Shown: one piece after another, positions 41,452 through 51,561 of the stretch | How positions within the stretch are numbered: the stretch's first letter is position 1 | How the letters are laid out: the number at the start of each line of letters is the position of its first letter | NCBI GenBank assembly: GCA_043770095.1 | Contig: JAYVIR010000013.1 | Coordinates: 1 to 64,000, forward strand | Reading direction: 5' to 3' | Length of the DNA: 64,000 nucleotides | Source of the DNA: JBGSUZ01 sp043770095 | GTDB taxonomy: Bacteria; Bacillota; Clostridia; Peptostreptococcales; Acidaminobacteraceae | The notes under the pieces: generated by a model | What the model saw: the letters and a program-made list of their open reading frames with translations, nothing else | Database searches by the model: none | What the model was told of the DNA's origin: nothing | Position numbers and translations under genes: made by a program

Positions 41452-43632
41452 TTGAAGAAACTTATCGCTTTAACCATCTCAACCTCACTGATTTTATCTT
41501 CAGCAGTCGCATTTGCTGACACATCAGCAAAAAACCTATCACTAGATGCCGTTTCTAAAGCAACAGGTACTTACACCGAGACGCCTGCACCAAAACCTAC
41601 GACGCCTGTCAAAACAACGACACCCGTCAAAGTAACAACTCCGCTCAAAGTAGTGACTCCGGTCAAAGTAACGACTCCGGTCAAAATGGTGACGCCAATC
41701 AAAGTAGTGACTCCAGTCACTTCTAAACCTGTTTACACTTACAAAAATGGTATTTATGTGACTTGGGGCAATGCTTATTCAAAAGGCACAGAAGGCGCAA
41801 AAGTTACAATAACTAATGGGAAAGTGGCTGACCTCACGTTAATGCGTTCAAGTCAAAAAATGATTGATAACGATCCGAGCAAGAACTACAAAGAAGTTTG
41901 GTCTGCTTATGAGCCAATGAAGCAAAGACTCCTTGGCAAAACACAAGCTGAAGCAGCTAAAGTGGATACAGTCTCAGGCGCGACAAGATCTTCTGAGGGT
42001 TGGAAAATCGCAGTTGATAGAGCTTTTACAAGAGCTCTAAACGTTAAACCTGCTGATCAAACTTACTTCCCTGGCGAGCACATGGGTGTTGATTCGCAAG
42101 GCAAATACATGGTATTTGCTAAATTCGACAAGACACACCTTGTAGGTGTTAAAGCTTATGTCTTTGATCCCGCAAAAGGTTCTATCATCGAAACGCCAGC
42201 TGCACTTTCTCAAGCTCAAGCAATTGCACTTTCTGCTGGAATCAACGAGCTTAGCTACAATGGCAAAGACGCAAAAGTAATCGTTGGCTTTGAAAAAGAA
42301 ACCGCTGCACTCTATGCTGCTTTTGCAGACGCTGAGAAAAATGCAAACGTTAACTATCAAAGCAAGTATATGGACGGTTTCTATTCTGCATACAGCACTG
42401 CAAGAACAAACGGTATTGAGCGTGCTGACGTATACATTAAAAACGACCAACTCGTAGACGTTAAACTTTACAGACTTGGCGCTGACCTTAAAGACAGAGG
42501 CACAACCGCTTACCCCGCTGTTGTAACTGCCAATGCGCCAATGACGGCTAAATTCTTAGAAAAAGGCACATCTATTAATTACTTTAACGCTGCTATTGAT
42601 GGCGTTTCTGGCGCTACTCAATCTTCAAGCGGATGGAATCAATCCATTGAAAGAGCCTTTACAAAAGCACTTAAAACACCAGTTGCAGATTCTTACTTCG
42701 ACGGTACTTTTGCAGGCGTTGACAATAAATCTATGGTACTTTTAAATGCTGACTTTGCTCAAAACAAAGTAACAAAAATAATGACTTACTTCTTTGCACC
42801 AGATGGCAAACTCATCATCGAAACCGCTTTAACTGCAGATCAAAAACAACTAAGAGATAAATTTAACCTCAATCTTCTAAAAGATGGCGATAAAATGCCT
42901 TTAGTTGTCGCTCAAACGGATCTCTCAAAAGCTGCAATCGCGGCTTATAATGACTTACTTGCAAATGCTTCTACAAAACAAGGCATTTACAAAGACGGCG
43001 TTTACACAACATATGGCCATACGTATGACAAGGGCACTAACCAAGCGGTTGTGACTCTCAGAAATGGCACTATTGTCGGTCTTAAAATTGCAAGAGTTGG
43101 ACAAAACTTGATCGACAGAGGCCCATTGGCTTATGCAGAAGTGGTTAAATTCCTTCCTACATTCCTTACAGACTTCATCAATGCAGGTAACAGAGAAGCT
43201 GTTCAAAAAGTAACGGTTGCAACTGTAGATGCCATAACTGGTGCTACAGCAACTGGCGATGGTCTCAAAAATGCGATTGACTATGCTTATTTAAAAGCTG
43301 AAATCAATGAAGCACCAAAGTTTGCTTTCATCAATGACGTTTTCCCTGGCAATGACGCAGCGAAATCAATTTACGTCATGACCACAATAGAAAAAAACAT
43401 TCCAGTGAAGGTTCAAGTGTACTTCCTTGACACAGCTGGCAAAGTCCTTGCAGACACAGCTTTATCTGCAGATCAACTGGCTGTAAGAACTGAAATTCAG
43501 CAACCAATTACAGGCGCTTTACACAAGTATGCTTATAAAGCTGTTGCTTTTGGTAATAACGATGAGCAAAAAGTGCTTTCTGCTAAAGTAATTGAAGCCA
43601 TTAATGCTTCTCTGCTTAATGGTGCTAAGTAA
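41452..43632 (+). CDS. Secreted protein with three FMN-binding (flavinylated) domains
   Basis: A 726-residue exported protein. Signal peptide ends about AFA (22). A TPVK-type spacer (about 50-90) is followed by three FMN_bind domains, each with the covalent flavin attachment signature: DTVSGAT (Thr178), DGVSGAT (Thr389) and DAITGAT (Thr599). Each likely carries an FMN linked by ApbE. Such multi-flavin proteins shuttle electrons across the cell envelope in Gram-positive extracellular electron transfer (PplA-like). No lipobox or LPXTG anchor is seen, so retention outside the cell is unclear. TTG start with GGAGGTG upstream. No ApbE or NDH-2-type genes are in the window. Confidence 0.9.
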   Translation: MKKLIALTISTSLILSSAVAFADTSAKNLSLDAVSKATGTYTETPAPKPTTPVKTTTPVKVTTPLKVVTPVKVTTPVKMVTPIKVVTPVTSKPVYTYKNGIYVTWGNAYSKGTEGAKVTITNGKVADLTLMRSSQKMIDNDPSKNYKEVWSAYEPMKQRLLGKTQAEAAKVDTVSGATRSSEGWKIAVDRAFTRALNVKPADQTYFPGEHMGVDSQGKYMVFAKFDKTHLVGVKAYVFDPAKGSIIETPAALSQAQAIALSAGINELSYNGKDAKVIVGFEKETAALYAAFADAEKNANVNYQSKYMDGFYSAYSTARTNGIERADVYIKNDQLVDVKLYRLGADLKDRGTTAYPAVVTANAPMTAKFLEKGTSINYFNAAIDGVSGATQSSSGWNQSIERAFTKALKTPVADSYFDGTFAGVDNKSMVLLNADFAQNKVTKIMTYFFAPDGKLIIETALTADQKQLRDKFNLNLLKDGDKMPLVVAQTDLSKAAIAAYNDLLANASTKQGIYKDGVYTTYGHTYDKGTNQAVVTLRNGTIVGLKIARVGQNLIDRGPLAYAEVVKFLPTFLTDFINAGNREAVQKVTVATVDAITGATATGDGLKNAIDYAYLKAEINEAPKFAFINDVFPGNDAAKSIYVMTTIEKNIPVKVQVYFLDTAGKVLADTALSADQLAVRTEIQQPITGALHKYAYKAVAFGNNDEQKVLSAKVIEAINASLLNGAK
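41599..41721 (+). repeat. 18-bp tandem repeat encoding TPVK-type hexapeptides
   Basis: About 6.5 copies of a six-codon unit (consensus TTPVKV) between the signal peptide and the first FMN domain. It forms a Pro-rich extended stalk, probably to span the cell wall. Confidence 0.9.
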
Positions 43633-43662
43633 ATTGCTTAGAGAATTTTAAAAATTTATCGT

Positions 43663-43704
43663 AAAAAAGCGGGACTTCTATTTACAACGAAGTCCCGCTT
43701 TTTT
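43663..43704. terminator. Bidirectional terminator
   Basis: AAAAAAGCGGGACTTC pairs perfectly with 43689-43704, giving a T run on both strands, between the FMN protein and the convergent MFS gene. Confidence 0.92.
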
Positions 43705-43718
43705 TATGATAAATTTAA

Positions 43719-44915
43719 TTAAATCGCTTTCTCCGCAGCTTTGGCATGAATCAACCCTCGATGGTAAAAAATCACCATCAGAATTGCTGCTATAAAGGAC
43801 ATGACTGCTCCAAAGTAAAATGGTGCACTGTTGTTCACCTTGTCATAAAGCAGTCCCGCTATGACACTGGCTGGAAGAAGCGTCATGCCAAGTATACAAT
43901 TATAAAGGCCTAATCCTGTACCCCTTCTTTGTTTATCGATTAAATCGGATACCAGAGCCTTCTGAATGCCATCTGTGGTCGCACTATACAGACCGTATAA
44001 CGCAAATAGCATGAGCACCGTGACTTTGCTGTCCGTTCTGCCAAACCCGTAGTAAATGGCCGAATAAAGCAAATAACCAAAAATAATGAGCCTCTCTCGT
44101 CCTATTTTGTCAGAAAGCATCCCTGCAGGAATCGCAAATAGCACGGAAACTGAGTTAAAGAGCAAGTAAATTAAAGGAATCAGTGCCGCTTCGAATCCAA
44201 TATCGCTGGCTTTAACCAGTAGCAACGCGTCTGTCGAATTGCCCAGTGTAAAAATAAACACAATCCCAAGGAACAAGTAATATTTTTTCGAAAAATCTTT
44301 GTAATGAATGCGTCCCAAAAGTTCCGATTTTTCTTTTTTAGCTTCTTTAACAAACAAGATAATGGTGGCTAGACCGAGCATGCCTGGCAGTGCCGCAAAA
44401 ATAAACACTTTTCGATAATCCCCAGGGAATACCGCTAAAATAGCAAACGCGAGCAGTGGCCCAATGACAGCACCACTATTGTCCATGGCTTTGTGAAACC
44501 CAAAGCTTTTTCCTTTGGCGTCTTCTCCTGCAGAACCTGCAATCAAACTGTCTCTCGGAGCCGTTCTAATGCCTTTCCCGACACGCTCTGTAAATCGAAT
44601 CATGAGCACTTGAAGCGGAGACATTGCAAAAGCAAATACGGGCGAAAGTATGGCCGTAAAAGCATACCCTACTACCATAAAAGGTTTATTCTTTCCAATT
44701 TTGTCACTCCACCAACCGGACAGTGCTTTGAGGACAGAGGCTGTACTCTCTGCAATGCCTTCAATTAAAGATAATTCTGTTTTTGTTGCGCCAATAGATA
44801 ATAAGAATAAAGGCATAATAGCGTAAATCATTTTGGTCGTGGTATCTGTTAAAAAACTGGTAATGCCAACAAAGAAAATATTTCTTTCAAGACCCATTAT
44901 TTTTTTCGGTTCCAT
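43719..44915 (-). CDS. MFS transporter
   Basis: A 398-residue major facilitator with about 12 helices. The loop GWWSDKIGKNKPFMVVGY matches the MFS signature (G-x3-D-K-x-G-x-x-x-P), and AIPAGMLSDKIGRERLI repeats it in the second half. A KGIRTAPRDSLIAGSAGEDAKG stretch is typical of a clade of small-molecule or metal-related MFS exporters, but the substrate is unknown. GGGAGGT site. Confidence 0.82.
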   Translation of the reverse strand: MEPKKIMGLERNIFFVGITSFLTDTTTKMIYAIMPLFLLSIGATKTELSLIEGIAESTASVLKALSGWWSDKIGKNKPFMVVGYAFTAILSPVFAFAMSPLQVLMIRFTERVGKGIRTAPRDSLIAGSAGEDAKGKSFGFHKAMDNSGAVIGPLLAFAILAVFPGDYRKVFIFAALPGMLGLATIILFVKEAKKEKSELLGRIHYKDFSKKYYLFLGIVFIFTLGNSTDALLLVKASDIGFEAALIPLIYLLFNSVSVLFAIPAGMLSDKIGRERLIIFGYLLYSAIYYGFGRTDSKVTVLMLFALYGLYSATTDGIQKALVSDLIDKQRRGTGLGLYNCILGMTLLPASVIAGLLYDKVNNSAPFYFGAVMSFIAAILMVIFYHRGLIHAKAAEKAI

Positions 44916-44978
44916 TTTAGGATACCTCCCATTTTACAAATTAATCAAATGTACATCTATTAATCAAAGAATGTCGTA

Positions 44979-45863
44979 TCAATCAAACAAACTGATTTGC
45001 TTGTCTTCATACCCCTTCTTATAAGCACTGATAATGTCTTTCATTTTGTAGAGCATGCCTTTTTCTTCACACTGTTTTTTAAATATCTGATACAGCGCTT
45101 TTGCATTAGGACTCGCACAGCTGTAAGCATCTCCAAAGGTTAGACTATATTTTGACTTAATTCCGGGAAAGGTTTTGTCTAAAGCCGCATAATAATAGTC
45201 CCTTTGATTCTGCCTTAAAGTCACCCCAAATCCAGGATAGATAAACTTTGCGCCACTGTCATAGGCCTTTTGAATAATGGCTTCAATATTCTCAGGATAA
45301 TCTTCAATAAAAGGCAGCACAGGCATTAGAAGAACACCTGTAAAAACACCTTCTCTCGCAAGAGCCTCCACAGCTTTAAAGCGTTCTGAGGACAGCGGTG
45401 CATGTGGTTCCACTTTTAAGGACAATTCATCTTGAGCCGCGGTAATGGTTATTTTAGCCAGCACGGGCGAGTGCGCCATAATGGCCTTTAGTATGTCAAT
45501 ATCTCGACTAATCAAATCACTTTTGGTCGCAATGGCAACGCCAAACTCATTTCTATTAATGACTTTAAGCGCCTCTCTCGTCAGTTCATATGTTTTCTCA
45601 AATGGATTGTAAGGATCAGACATAGCACCTGTTCCAATAACGCCAGTTTTTTTCTTGCTACTTAACTCTTTTTCGAGCAATAGTGAGCTGTTTTCTTTGG
45701 CGCGCACTTCATCAAACCGCTCAACATGATAGCAATCGCTGCGGCTATCGCAATAAATACAGCCGTGCGAACACCCACGGTAAATGTTCATATTATAATC
45801 CGTCCCAAACCAAAGATCATTTTTCGTTTTGGTCACCATTGTTTTTGCTGAAATCATTTCCAT
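44979..45863 (-). CDS. SPL-like radical SAM protein
   Basis: A 294-residue radical SAM enzyme with CSHGCIYCDSRSDCY (CxxxCxxC near residue 31) and GTGAMSDPYNPFEK, the layout of the spore-photoproduct-lyase-like/Rv2578c group annotated SPL-family radical SAM. No conserved SPL catalytic Cys assignment can be made from sequence alone. AGAGGTGA precedes ATG 45863. A DNA repair role is not demonstrated. Confidence 0.85.
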   Translation of the reverse strand: MEMISAKTMVTKTKNDLWFGTDYNMNIYRGCSHGCIYCDSRSDCYHVERFDEVRAKENSSLLLEKELSSKKKTGVIGTGAMSDPYNPFEKTYELTREALKVINRNEFGVAIATKSDLISRDIDILKAIMAHSPVLAKITITAAQDELSLKVEPHAPLSSERFKAVEALAREGVFTGVLLMPVLPFIEDYPENIEAIIQKAYDSGAKFIYPGFGVTLRQNQRDYYYAALDKTFPGIKSKYSLTFGDAYSCASPNAKALYQIFKKQCEEKGMLYKMKDIISAYKKGYEDKQISLFD

Positions 45864-46022
45864 GCGTTTTCACCTCTTTTTATTTTGTCACTTTCTCCAT
45901 TTAAAAGTATAACACTAACTTGTTTAAGTAAATGCATTAATCTGTAACTTTTGAATAGGCAATTGCTGACTATTATTGTGATATAGTTAATTTAAGGCCT
46001 ATGCTAAAGAGGAGGCGTTAAC

Positions 46023-46427
46023 ATGACTCAAAAAACAAGTAAAAATTTATTAGGCATATATGATTTACTGTTGGCCGCAGGTGCTATTTTTACAGGCATA
46101 TTAATGATCCAGTCAAGCTATGGCGTATTCTCTCAGTATCCAAAGGAGTGGCTGTCTAAACTTCCTTTCGAGAGTTGGATTTTACCCGGTATAATGGCAA
46201 TTCTGATATTTGGATTAGGCAATATTATATCCGCATTACTTATTTTCAGAAAAAATGGTAACACATCATGGAGAATATCTGCACTTATGGGCGGGATATT
46301 TTTGATAAGTATTGTGGCTCAAAGACTCGTTTTAGGTGAATGGTACATGGCAACTGTTCAATTTCTCATTTTAAGCATCATTCAATTATCGCTTAGCGGA
46401 TATGTATTTTTAAGCAATCAAAAATAA
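46023..46427 (+). CDS. Small four-helix membrane protein, unknown
   Basis: A 134-residue protein with about four membrane helices (LLGIYDLLLAAGAIFTGILM, WILPGIMAILIFGLGNIIS and two more). No motif recognised. Good GGAGG site before ATG 46023. Isolated, between convergent and divergent neighbours. Confidence 0.6.
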   Translation: MTQKTSKNLLGIYDLLLAAGAIFTGILMIQSSYGVFSQYPKEWLSKLPFESWILPGIMAILIFGLGNIISALLIFRKNGNTSWRISALMGGIFLISIVAQRLVLGEWYMATVQFLILSIIQLSLSGYVFLSNQK

Positions 46428-46454
46428 TCATAAACATTCTAATGATTTGCAAAC

Positions 46455-46490
46455 AAAAAGCAGAAGGCTATGTTAACCCTTCTGCTTTTT
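46455..46490. terminator. Bidirectional terminator
   Basis: AAAAAGCAGAAGG pairs with CCTTCTGCTTTTT. Serves the small membrane protein and the convergent cyclase gene. Confidence 0.9.
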
Positions 46491-46495
46491 TCAAT

Positions 46496-48019
46496 TTACA
46501 ACTCAACGCAAATACGATTTCGTCCCGTTTCCTTTGACCGATACATGGCACTATCGGCTCGATCGATGACTTTGACAATATCTATATCACCTTTTATTCC
46601 AACAAGCGTTGACACGCCAATGCTTACCGTAACATTTATGAGATGGTGTTCATAAATAATTTTCAAAGTTTCAATGGTCACTCTTATGGATTCAGCCACT
46701 TTTAAAGCGTTATGCTGATCCGCATTCGCCAAAATAACAACAAATTCCTCTCCGCCATATCTCCCAATAATATCAATATTTCTAATTCGACTCTTACAAG
46801 CATCTGCAACGTGCCGAATCACTTCATCGCCTGCTAGATGCCCATACTGATCATTGACCCTTTTAAAAAAGTCGATATCAATCATTAAGACTGAAATGCA
46901 GTCATAATAACGCACCGCCCTAACAGATTCTTTTTCGGCTTCCTCCATCAACTTTCTTCGGTTGTAGACTTGAGTCAGCGAATCATAACTTGCCAAATGA
47001 TTAAGCTTTTCAATAATGGCTTGTTGCTCTGAAATGTCTTGAAAAAAATAAACAATCCCAAGTGTATGCCCTTTTTCTTTTAACGGCGTAATGCGAAATT
47101 CATATGTATTTCTACAGTCTTTTTTTCCGATTTCAATTACAAAAGGGCTCTCAGTATGGCCAATAATCTCCTCACCCCATTCAAACTCTGACAATTGTTC
47201 CCCAATATGGTGAACGCATAACCACCCAAAAACCTTTTGTCCAGCGGTATTGAAATCTAGAAGCCTATTTTTATGGTCCACCACAATAATGCCATCGCTA
47301 ATTTCTGAAAAAGTAATGCCTTTCACAATTTCTTGGAGTTCTAAAAAGCCAAGTTTAAACAACGCAATGGCGTAGCAAATAACTAAAATAAATAACCCAA
47401 ATGGGGTTAAATCTAGTCCATAGGGCGAAAAACCAAACAAGTAAAAAATATTGATAACGATTGGCCATATAGTCCCAAAAAACATCAGGAATGCCTGCAG
47501 CTTCATTTTTTTCATTGACCGACGCCAAATTTTATAAAAAAGAACAATGCCAATTGCCAAAATAATGTAGGAATAGAGGCTGTAAAAATAATACCAAGGC
47601 CCTTTTGTTATATTTCCCAAAATAAAATCATCGTACTGAACCAACGCAATATTGGCGTAAAGAAGGTGATGATAATCGTTTGTAACGCTTAAAAATAGCG
47701 TGGTTATAGGAATAATCATAATCAACAGTATCAAGCGATAGGAGGCACTTTTATTGTAATAATATTTATACGCAAACAAAAACCAAAATACCGTCATGAA
47801 GGGTGCGCCAAAATACTCAAGTTTTAAGCAAAACTTAAACTGTTCTAGATCTTGCGCGCGAAGTTCAAGCGCATAGCCGAGCACAAAAATGGCCAACGAC
47901 AAGCACATGATTGAAAACTGAGCCGCATTTCTATTTCGTGGTTTTGTAAGAGAAAAAATAAAAAATGCAACGAATGAAAAGCCTATTCCAAAGAGTATAT
48001 TTGATAAAAGAAAAATCAT
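46496..48019 (-). CDS. 7TM-PAS-GGDEF diguanylate cyclase
   Basis: Seven N-terminal membrane helices (histidine-kinase N-terminal 7TM type, about 1-215), a PAS domain (about 225-330) and a GGDEF domain with GGEEF in RYGGEEFVVIL, intact metal-binding DIDFFKRVNDQYGHLAGDEV and SIGVS. It should make c-di-GMP in response to a membrane or small-molecule signal. Start ATG 48019 has AGGAGG 7 nt upstream. Confidence 0.92.
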   Translation of the reverse strand: MIFLLSNILFGIGFSFVAFFIFSLTKPRNRNAAQFSIMCLSLAIFVLGYALELRAQDLEQFKFCLKLEYFGAPFMTVFWFLFAYKYYYNKSASYRLILLIMIIPITTLFLSVTNDYHHLLYANIALVQYDDFILGNITKGPWYYFYSLYSYIILAIGIVLFYKIWRRSMKKMKLQAFLMFFGTIWPIVINIFYLFGFSPYGLDLTPFGLFILVICYAIALFKLGFLELQEIVKGITFSEISDGIIVVDHKNRLLDFNTAGQKVFGWLCVHHIGEQLSEFEWGEEIIGHTESPFVIEIGKKDCRNTYEFRITPLKEKGHTLGIVYFFQDISEQQAIIEKLNHLASYDSLTQVYNRRKLMEEAEKESVRAVRYYDCISVLMIDIDFFKRVNDQYGHLAGDEVIRHVADACKSRIRNIDIIGRYGGEEFVVILANADQHNALKVAESIRVTIETLKIIYEHHLINVTVSIGVSTLVGIKGDIDIVKVIDRADSAMYRSKETGRNRICVEL

Positions 48020-48151
48020 AAAAAAGCCTCCTGGTAATGCGTAAGCTAAGCACAACTAAATATAACCTATCACTTCCACATTTAGTTCGGTTCACTTTTT
48101 TATACATACCCAAACTTTACTTTTTTAGACATAATCCGTTGCCAAGTTCTA

Positions 48152-49078
48152 TTATTTCATTTCAGATAGCGTTTCTTTATTTCCTCCAAAATTCCAATTG
48201 ATCTCTGTCAGAATAATTGAAAAAAGTATCAGCAAAACGCCAAACACTTTTATCACATTTACAGTTTCTTCAAATAGTGTCCAAGCAATCAATACAGCGC
48301 TCACCATTTCTAACGAACTGATAACACCAGCTTGTGAAAGACTTACGCCCTTTCTGACCCCTGTAAAATATAAAAAATAGGCCAGCGCTGCTGGAAACAT
48401 GCCAATCCCCAAGCAACCCACAATAACGCTGCCATTCCAATCTAGCAAAAAGGCGCCTGAACCAATGGCCTCTGGCAGTAAAAATAGAAATCCCCAGAAA
48501 AAACTATACGCAATGATGGTCATTGGCTCATAGCCTAAAAGTGCCTTTTTACCAAGCGCCCCCATAATCGCGAACGCAACTGCCGCAAGTAGCGCAAGTA
48601 CAATTCCGTTAACTGACAAGCCATTGAGGTTTAACTGCCCACCTGTTACAGCTATCGCACAGCCAAGCACGCAGAGTAATGCTGCAAATACCTTTTTCAT
48701 GGTAAGTACCTCTTTAAAAAACAGCACCGACAACGCTAAAAAGAATACAGGCGATGTATAGATCAATACTGCTGCATTGGCAATTCCAATCATTTGAACG
48801 CTGTTATAATAAAGCAAATTAAAGCCTGCTTGAGAAACAAGCCCAATCACAGCCGTTAATAGCAGACCTTTTCTATCAATTTTGAGCTGCTCTGGCGATT
48901 TAAAAAGCATGAAAAACACTAAGAGCATGCTTCCAATTCCAAGCTTCATAGCCGATACCAATAACGGACTTGCGCCCTCTTTCATCAAAAACTGAGCAAA
49001 AGGACCCTGGGTCCCCCATATGATAGCGCCAAGGGCAATTAAGCACTGCCCTTGATATTTTTCAAGCCAACCATTCAT
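48152..49078 (-). CDS. EamA/DMT-family transporter
   Basis: A 308-residue protein with ten helices arranged as two EamA repeats (ALGAIIWGTQGPFAQFLMKEG; ALLAAVAFAIMGALGKKALLG). Typical of drug/metabolite exporters such as amino-acid or purine exporters. Lies 29 bases downstream of a phosphatase gene. Confidence 0.85.
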   Translation of the reverse strand: MNGWLEKYQGQCLIALGAIIWGTQGPFAQFLMKEGASPLLVSAMKLGIGSMLLVFFMLFKSPEQLKIDRKGLLLTAVIGLVSQAGFNLLYYNSVQMIGIANAAVLIYTSPVFFLALSVLFFKEVLTMKKVFAALLCVLGCAIAVTGGQLNLNGLSVNGIVLALLAAVAFAIMGALGKKALLGYEPMTIIAYSFFWGFLFLLPEAIGSGAFLLDWNGSVIVGCLGIGMFPAALAYFLYFTGVRKGVSLSQAGVISSLEMVSAVLIAWTLFEETVNVIKVFGVLLILFSIILTEINWNFGGNKETLSEMK

Positions 49079-49107
49079 GATTTAACACTTCCATTCTTCG
49101 CACTATT

Positions 49108-49755
49108 TTATTTTGGGTGAACCCACTTCGGCTCCACATCTGTAGGAAAGTGGCTTGTATCGCCTAACATCGTAACCGTCCAACCAGAATCATCTTTTTC
49201 AAAACAGTTAAGGCAAGTGGAGTTCATGAAGGGCCCCTTCCAAAAATCTTTAAGTTCTTTATTTTCTACATAAGCAATCAGGCTTTTTAAGACGACCGCA
49301 TGCGCGACAATCAAAACCGTCTGACCTTCATGTTTTTTAGCGATTGCTTCCATTTCTTGACTCGTTCGCTCGATGATCGCTTGAAAAGATTCACCATCGG
49401 TTGGAATAAATGCTTCTGGATTATGCCAAAATTTTTCAAAACGGTCCAAATCAAATGACTCAATTTCTACGGTTGTACGACCTTCCCAGTTTCCAAGAAA
49501 TATTTCTTTAAAATTATCTGAGGCATTGATTTTAAGTTTTTTATGAACATTAATAAGCTCGCTCGTCTGCATAGCTCTTCCAGATGGACTGCTGTATATA
49601 TGATCAATTTCAACCGTTTTAAGTCTCTCCGAAAGCCACTGTCCTTGCTGTTTTCCCATTTCTGTTAGCGGCGAATCCATGTGCCCTTGCATTCTTCTAA
49701 GCGTGTTCCACTCTGTTTCCCCATGGCGTGTCAAATAAATTTTTGTCGTTCCCAT
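49108..49755 (-). CDS. Histidine phosphatase family protein
   Basis: A 215-residue enzyme with the catalytic RHGETEWN at 10-17, the second His in AHAVVLKSLIAY, and HIYSSPSGRAMQTSE in between. Phosphoglycerate-mutase-like phosphatase; substrate unknown (cobalamin phosphatase or sugar phosphatase are options). 38 bases after the ABC permease gene. Confidence 0.85.
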   Translation of the reverse strand: MGTTKIYLTRHGETEWNTLRRMQGHMDSPLTEMGKQQGQWLSERLKTVEIDHIYSSPSGRAMQTSELINVHKKLKINASDNFKEIFLGNWEGRTTVEIESFDLDRFEKFWHNPEAFIPTDGESFQAIIERTSQEMEAIAKKHEGQTVLIVAHAVVLKSLIAYVENKELKDFWKGPFMNSTCLNCFEKDDSGWTVTMLGDTSHFPTDVEPKWVHPK

Positions 49756-49793
49756 GAAAAGCCTCCCATTGTCTTAATCGTTTTAAGAACCGC

Positions 49794-50645
49794 TTAGCCG
49801 ATGTCTCTTCTATTCATCCTGCGGATCCCCCAGAAAATGAGTCCCATCATATAAATAGCGACATAAGCCATCATCCAAACACTGGGCTCCACACTCTTTC
49901 CAGGCATGGTCATTCCCATAATGAGATTGTACCCACCTACGCTAGAGAAAATAGTGCTGATCATCTTTCGGTAAATCACTTCAAACGGTGCAAAAAGACC
50001 CGCAATAATACCAAAAGTACTTAAGTCAGCGATATTTGCCAGAGACCCAACTTGTTCCATTATACCACCAATGATTCCAAGCAGGTAAAAGGAAATGACA
50101 AAAATACCGTTGTTTACGGTTTTAAAAACGGTGCTGCCATAAACTGCCAAGGCCGCTATTGCGAGAGGCTGGAGTGCAAATAACAAAAATCCTTTGAACA
50201 ACGTTACAAGACCAAACAGTTGGAAAAAATTTTGTTTTCCAAGTAGGGCAAATAGAATAATGCCAATATATAAAACTGCCGCATAAGCCAAAATCATCAG
50301 TGATATGCCTACATATTTTCCAAGCACATAGGATGCTCTTGGAATCGGTTTCGTTAAAATGGTCAGTACCGTGCCATCCTCGACCTCGCTCGAAATGATG
50401 CCTACTGACAGCATGATGGTTAAAAAAGCAAGCAGCATGCTAGAAAGATAAAATCCTAAAATCGAGATCAAACTGGATAGGTTTACAAGCGCACTGATGA
50501 GGGATGCGCCTTGGTCAAATTCCCTTGGCTGCATGTAGAGCACAAACCCTAATATGCCCCAATAAAGCAGTGTGAGCAGTCCAATGACATGAACCACGCG
50601 TTTTCGATAAACTTCTTTAAATGTGGATAAGGCGATTTGCCACAT
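49794..50645 (-). CDS. ABC-2 type transporter permease
   Basis: A 283-residue membrane protein with six helices, NosY/ABC-2 pattern (LLAFLTIMLSVGIISSEVEDGTVLTILTKP in the middle). Its start directly follows the stop of the ATPase gene (TAG-ATG). Export partner of the ATPase. Confidence 0.85.
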   Translation of the reverse strand: MWQIALSTFKEVYRKRVVHVIGLLTLLYWGILGFVLYMQPREFDQGASLISALVNLSSLISILGFYLSSMLLAFLTIMLSVGIISSEVEDGTVLTILTKPIPRASYVLGKYVGISLMILAYAAVLYIGIILFALLGKQNFFQLFGLVTLFKGFLLFALQPLAIAALAVYGSTVFKTVNNGIFVISFYLLGIIGGIMEQVGSLANIADLSTFGIIAGLFAPFEVIYRKMISTIFSSVGGYNLIMGMTMPGKSVEPSVWMMAYVAIYMMGLIFWGIRRMNRRDIG

Positions 50646-51560
50646 CTACTGTTCCCCCTTTTCCACCAACTGGATAAACAATTCTTCCAGTCGATTGCTG
50701 CTTGGTTTTAAACTGTATATTTTACCGCCGCTTTCAACGATCATCGCCGCAATTTTAGGCGTATCTTCAGGGTCTCTAAGCGCAATGCGAATGCATTTAC
50801 CATCATTAGTATAATCTTCATCAAACAATTCAAGCTGAGACATGAGCTGAAGATTCATATTCTCTGCTTCTATTTCAAGAATTTGCTGTCCCTTTAAAAG
50901 GTCTACTATATTGCCTTGCTTGATAATGCGTCCATGGCTGATGATGGCCACCGAATCGCAGACCTGCTCCACTTCACCAAGGAGGTGGCTGTTGAGAAAA
51001 ATGGTTTTGTTACGTTTTTTAAGTTCCAAAATAATGTCACGTACCTCTTTTCGACCGATGGGGTCAAGCGCAGAGGTCGGTTCGTCTAAAAAAATAAGTT
51101 TTGGATCGGACAGGAGCGCACTCGCCATGCCAATGCGCTGTTGCATGCCCTTGCTATAGGTTCCAATTTTATAATTTTCTGAGCCTTTCATGTTCACAAT
51201 TTCAAGCACTTCTTCGATGCGCCCAGCCATCATTTTCTTTTCCAATTTGTAAAGCGATGCATGGAAGGACAGAAGATCTCTGCCCGTCATCCATTCTTGA
51301 TATTTAAACAGTTCGGGAAGGTAGCCAATGCGCTTTCTCGCTTCTAAATTGCCTAAAGGCTTTCCGCATATTTCCGCACTGCCACTGCTGGCAAAAAGTA
51401 GGCCCACAAGCGTCTTAATGAGCGTGCTTTTCCCCGCACCGTTTGGACCAAGAAAACCGAAGACTTCCCCTTCTCCAACGGCAATATCAATATCGATACA
51501 CCCTTTTAAATTCGCATACTGCTTGGTAAGCCCTTTGGTTTCTATGATCCAGTCACTCAC
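50646..51560 (-). CDS. ABC transporter ATP-binding protein
   Basis: A 304-residue ATPase with Walker A GPNGAGKST, signature YSKGMQQRIGMA, Walker B LIFLDEPTSALDP. NosF/ABC-2 type. GTG start follows the anti-sigma stop by 1 base. Together with the permease it is a probable exporter controlled by the ECF sigma factor of the operon. Confidence 0.9.
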   Translation of the reverse strand: MSDWIIETKGLTKQYANLKGCIDIDIAVGEGEVFGFLGPNGAGKSTLIKTLVGLLFASSGSAEICGKPLGNLEARKRIGYLPELFKYQEWMTGRDLLSFHASLYKLEKKMMAGRIEEVLEIVNMKGSENYKIGTYSKGMQQRIGMASALLSDPKLIFLDEPTSALDPIGRKEVRDIILELKKRNKTIFLNSHLLGEVEQVCDSVAIISHGRIIKQGNIVDLLKGQQILEIEAENMNLQLMSQLELFDEDYTNDGKCIRIALRDPEDTPKIAAMIVESGGKIYSLKPSSNRLEELFIQLVEKGEQ

Positions 51561-51561
51561 T

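Noticed and set aside
41599..41721. CRISPR-like array
   Set aside because: The repeats are coding, contiguous and without spacers; they encode a TPVK stalk.
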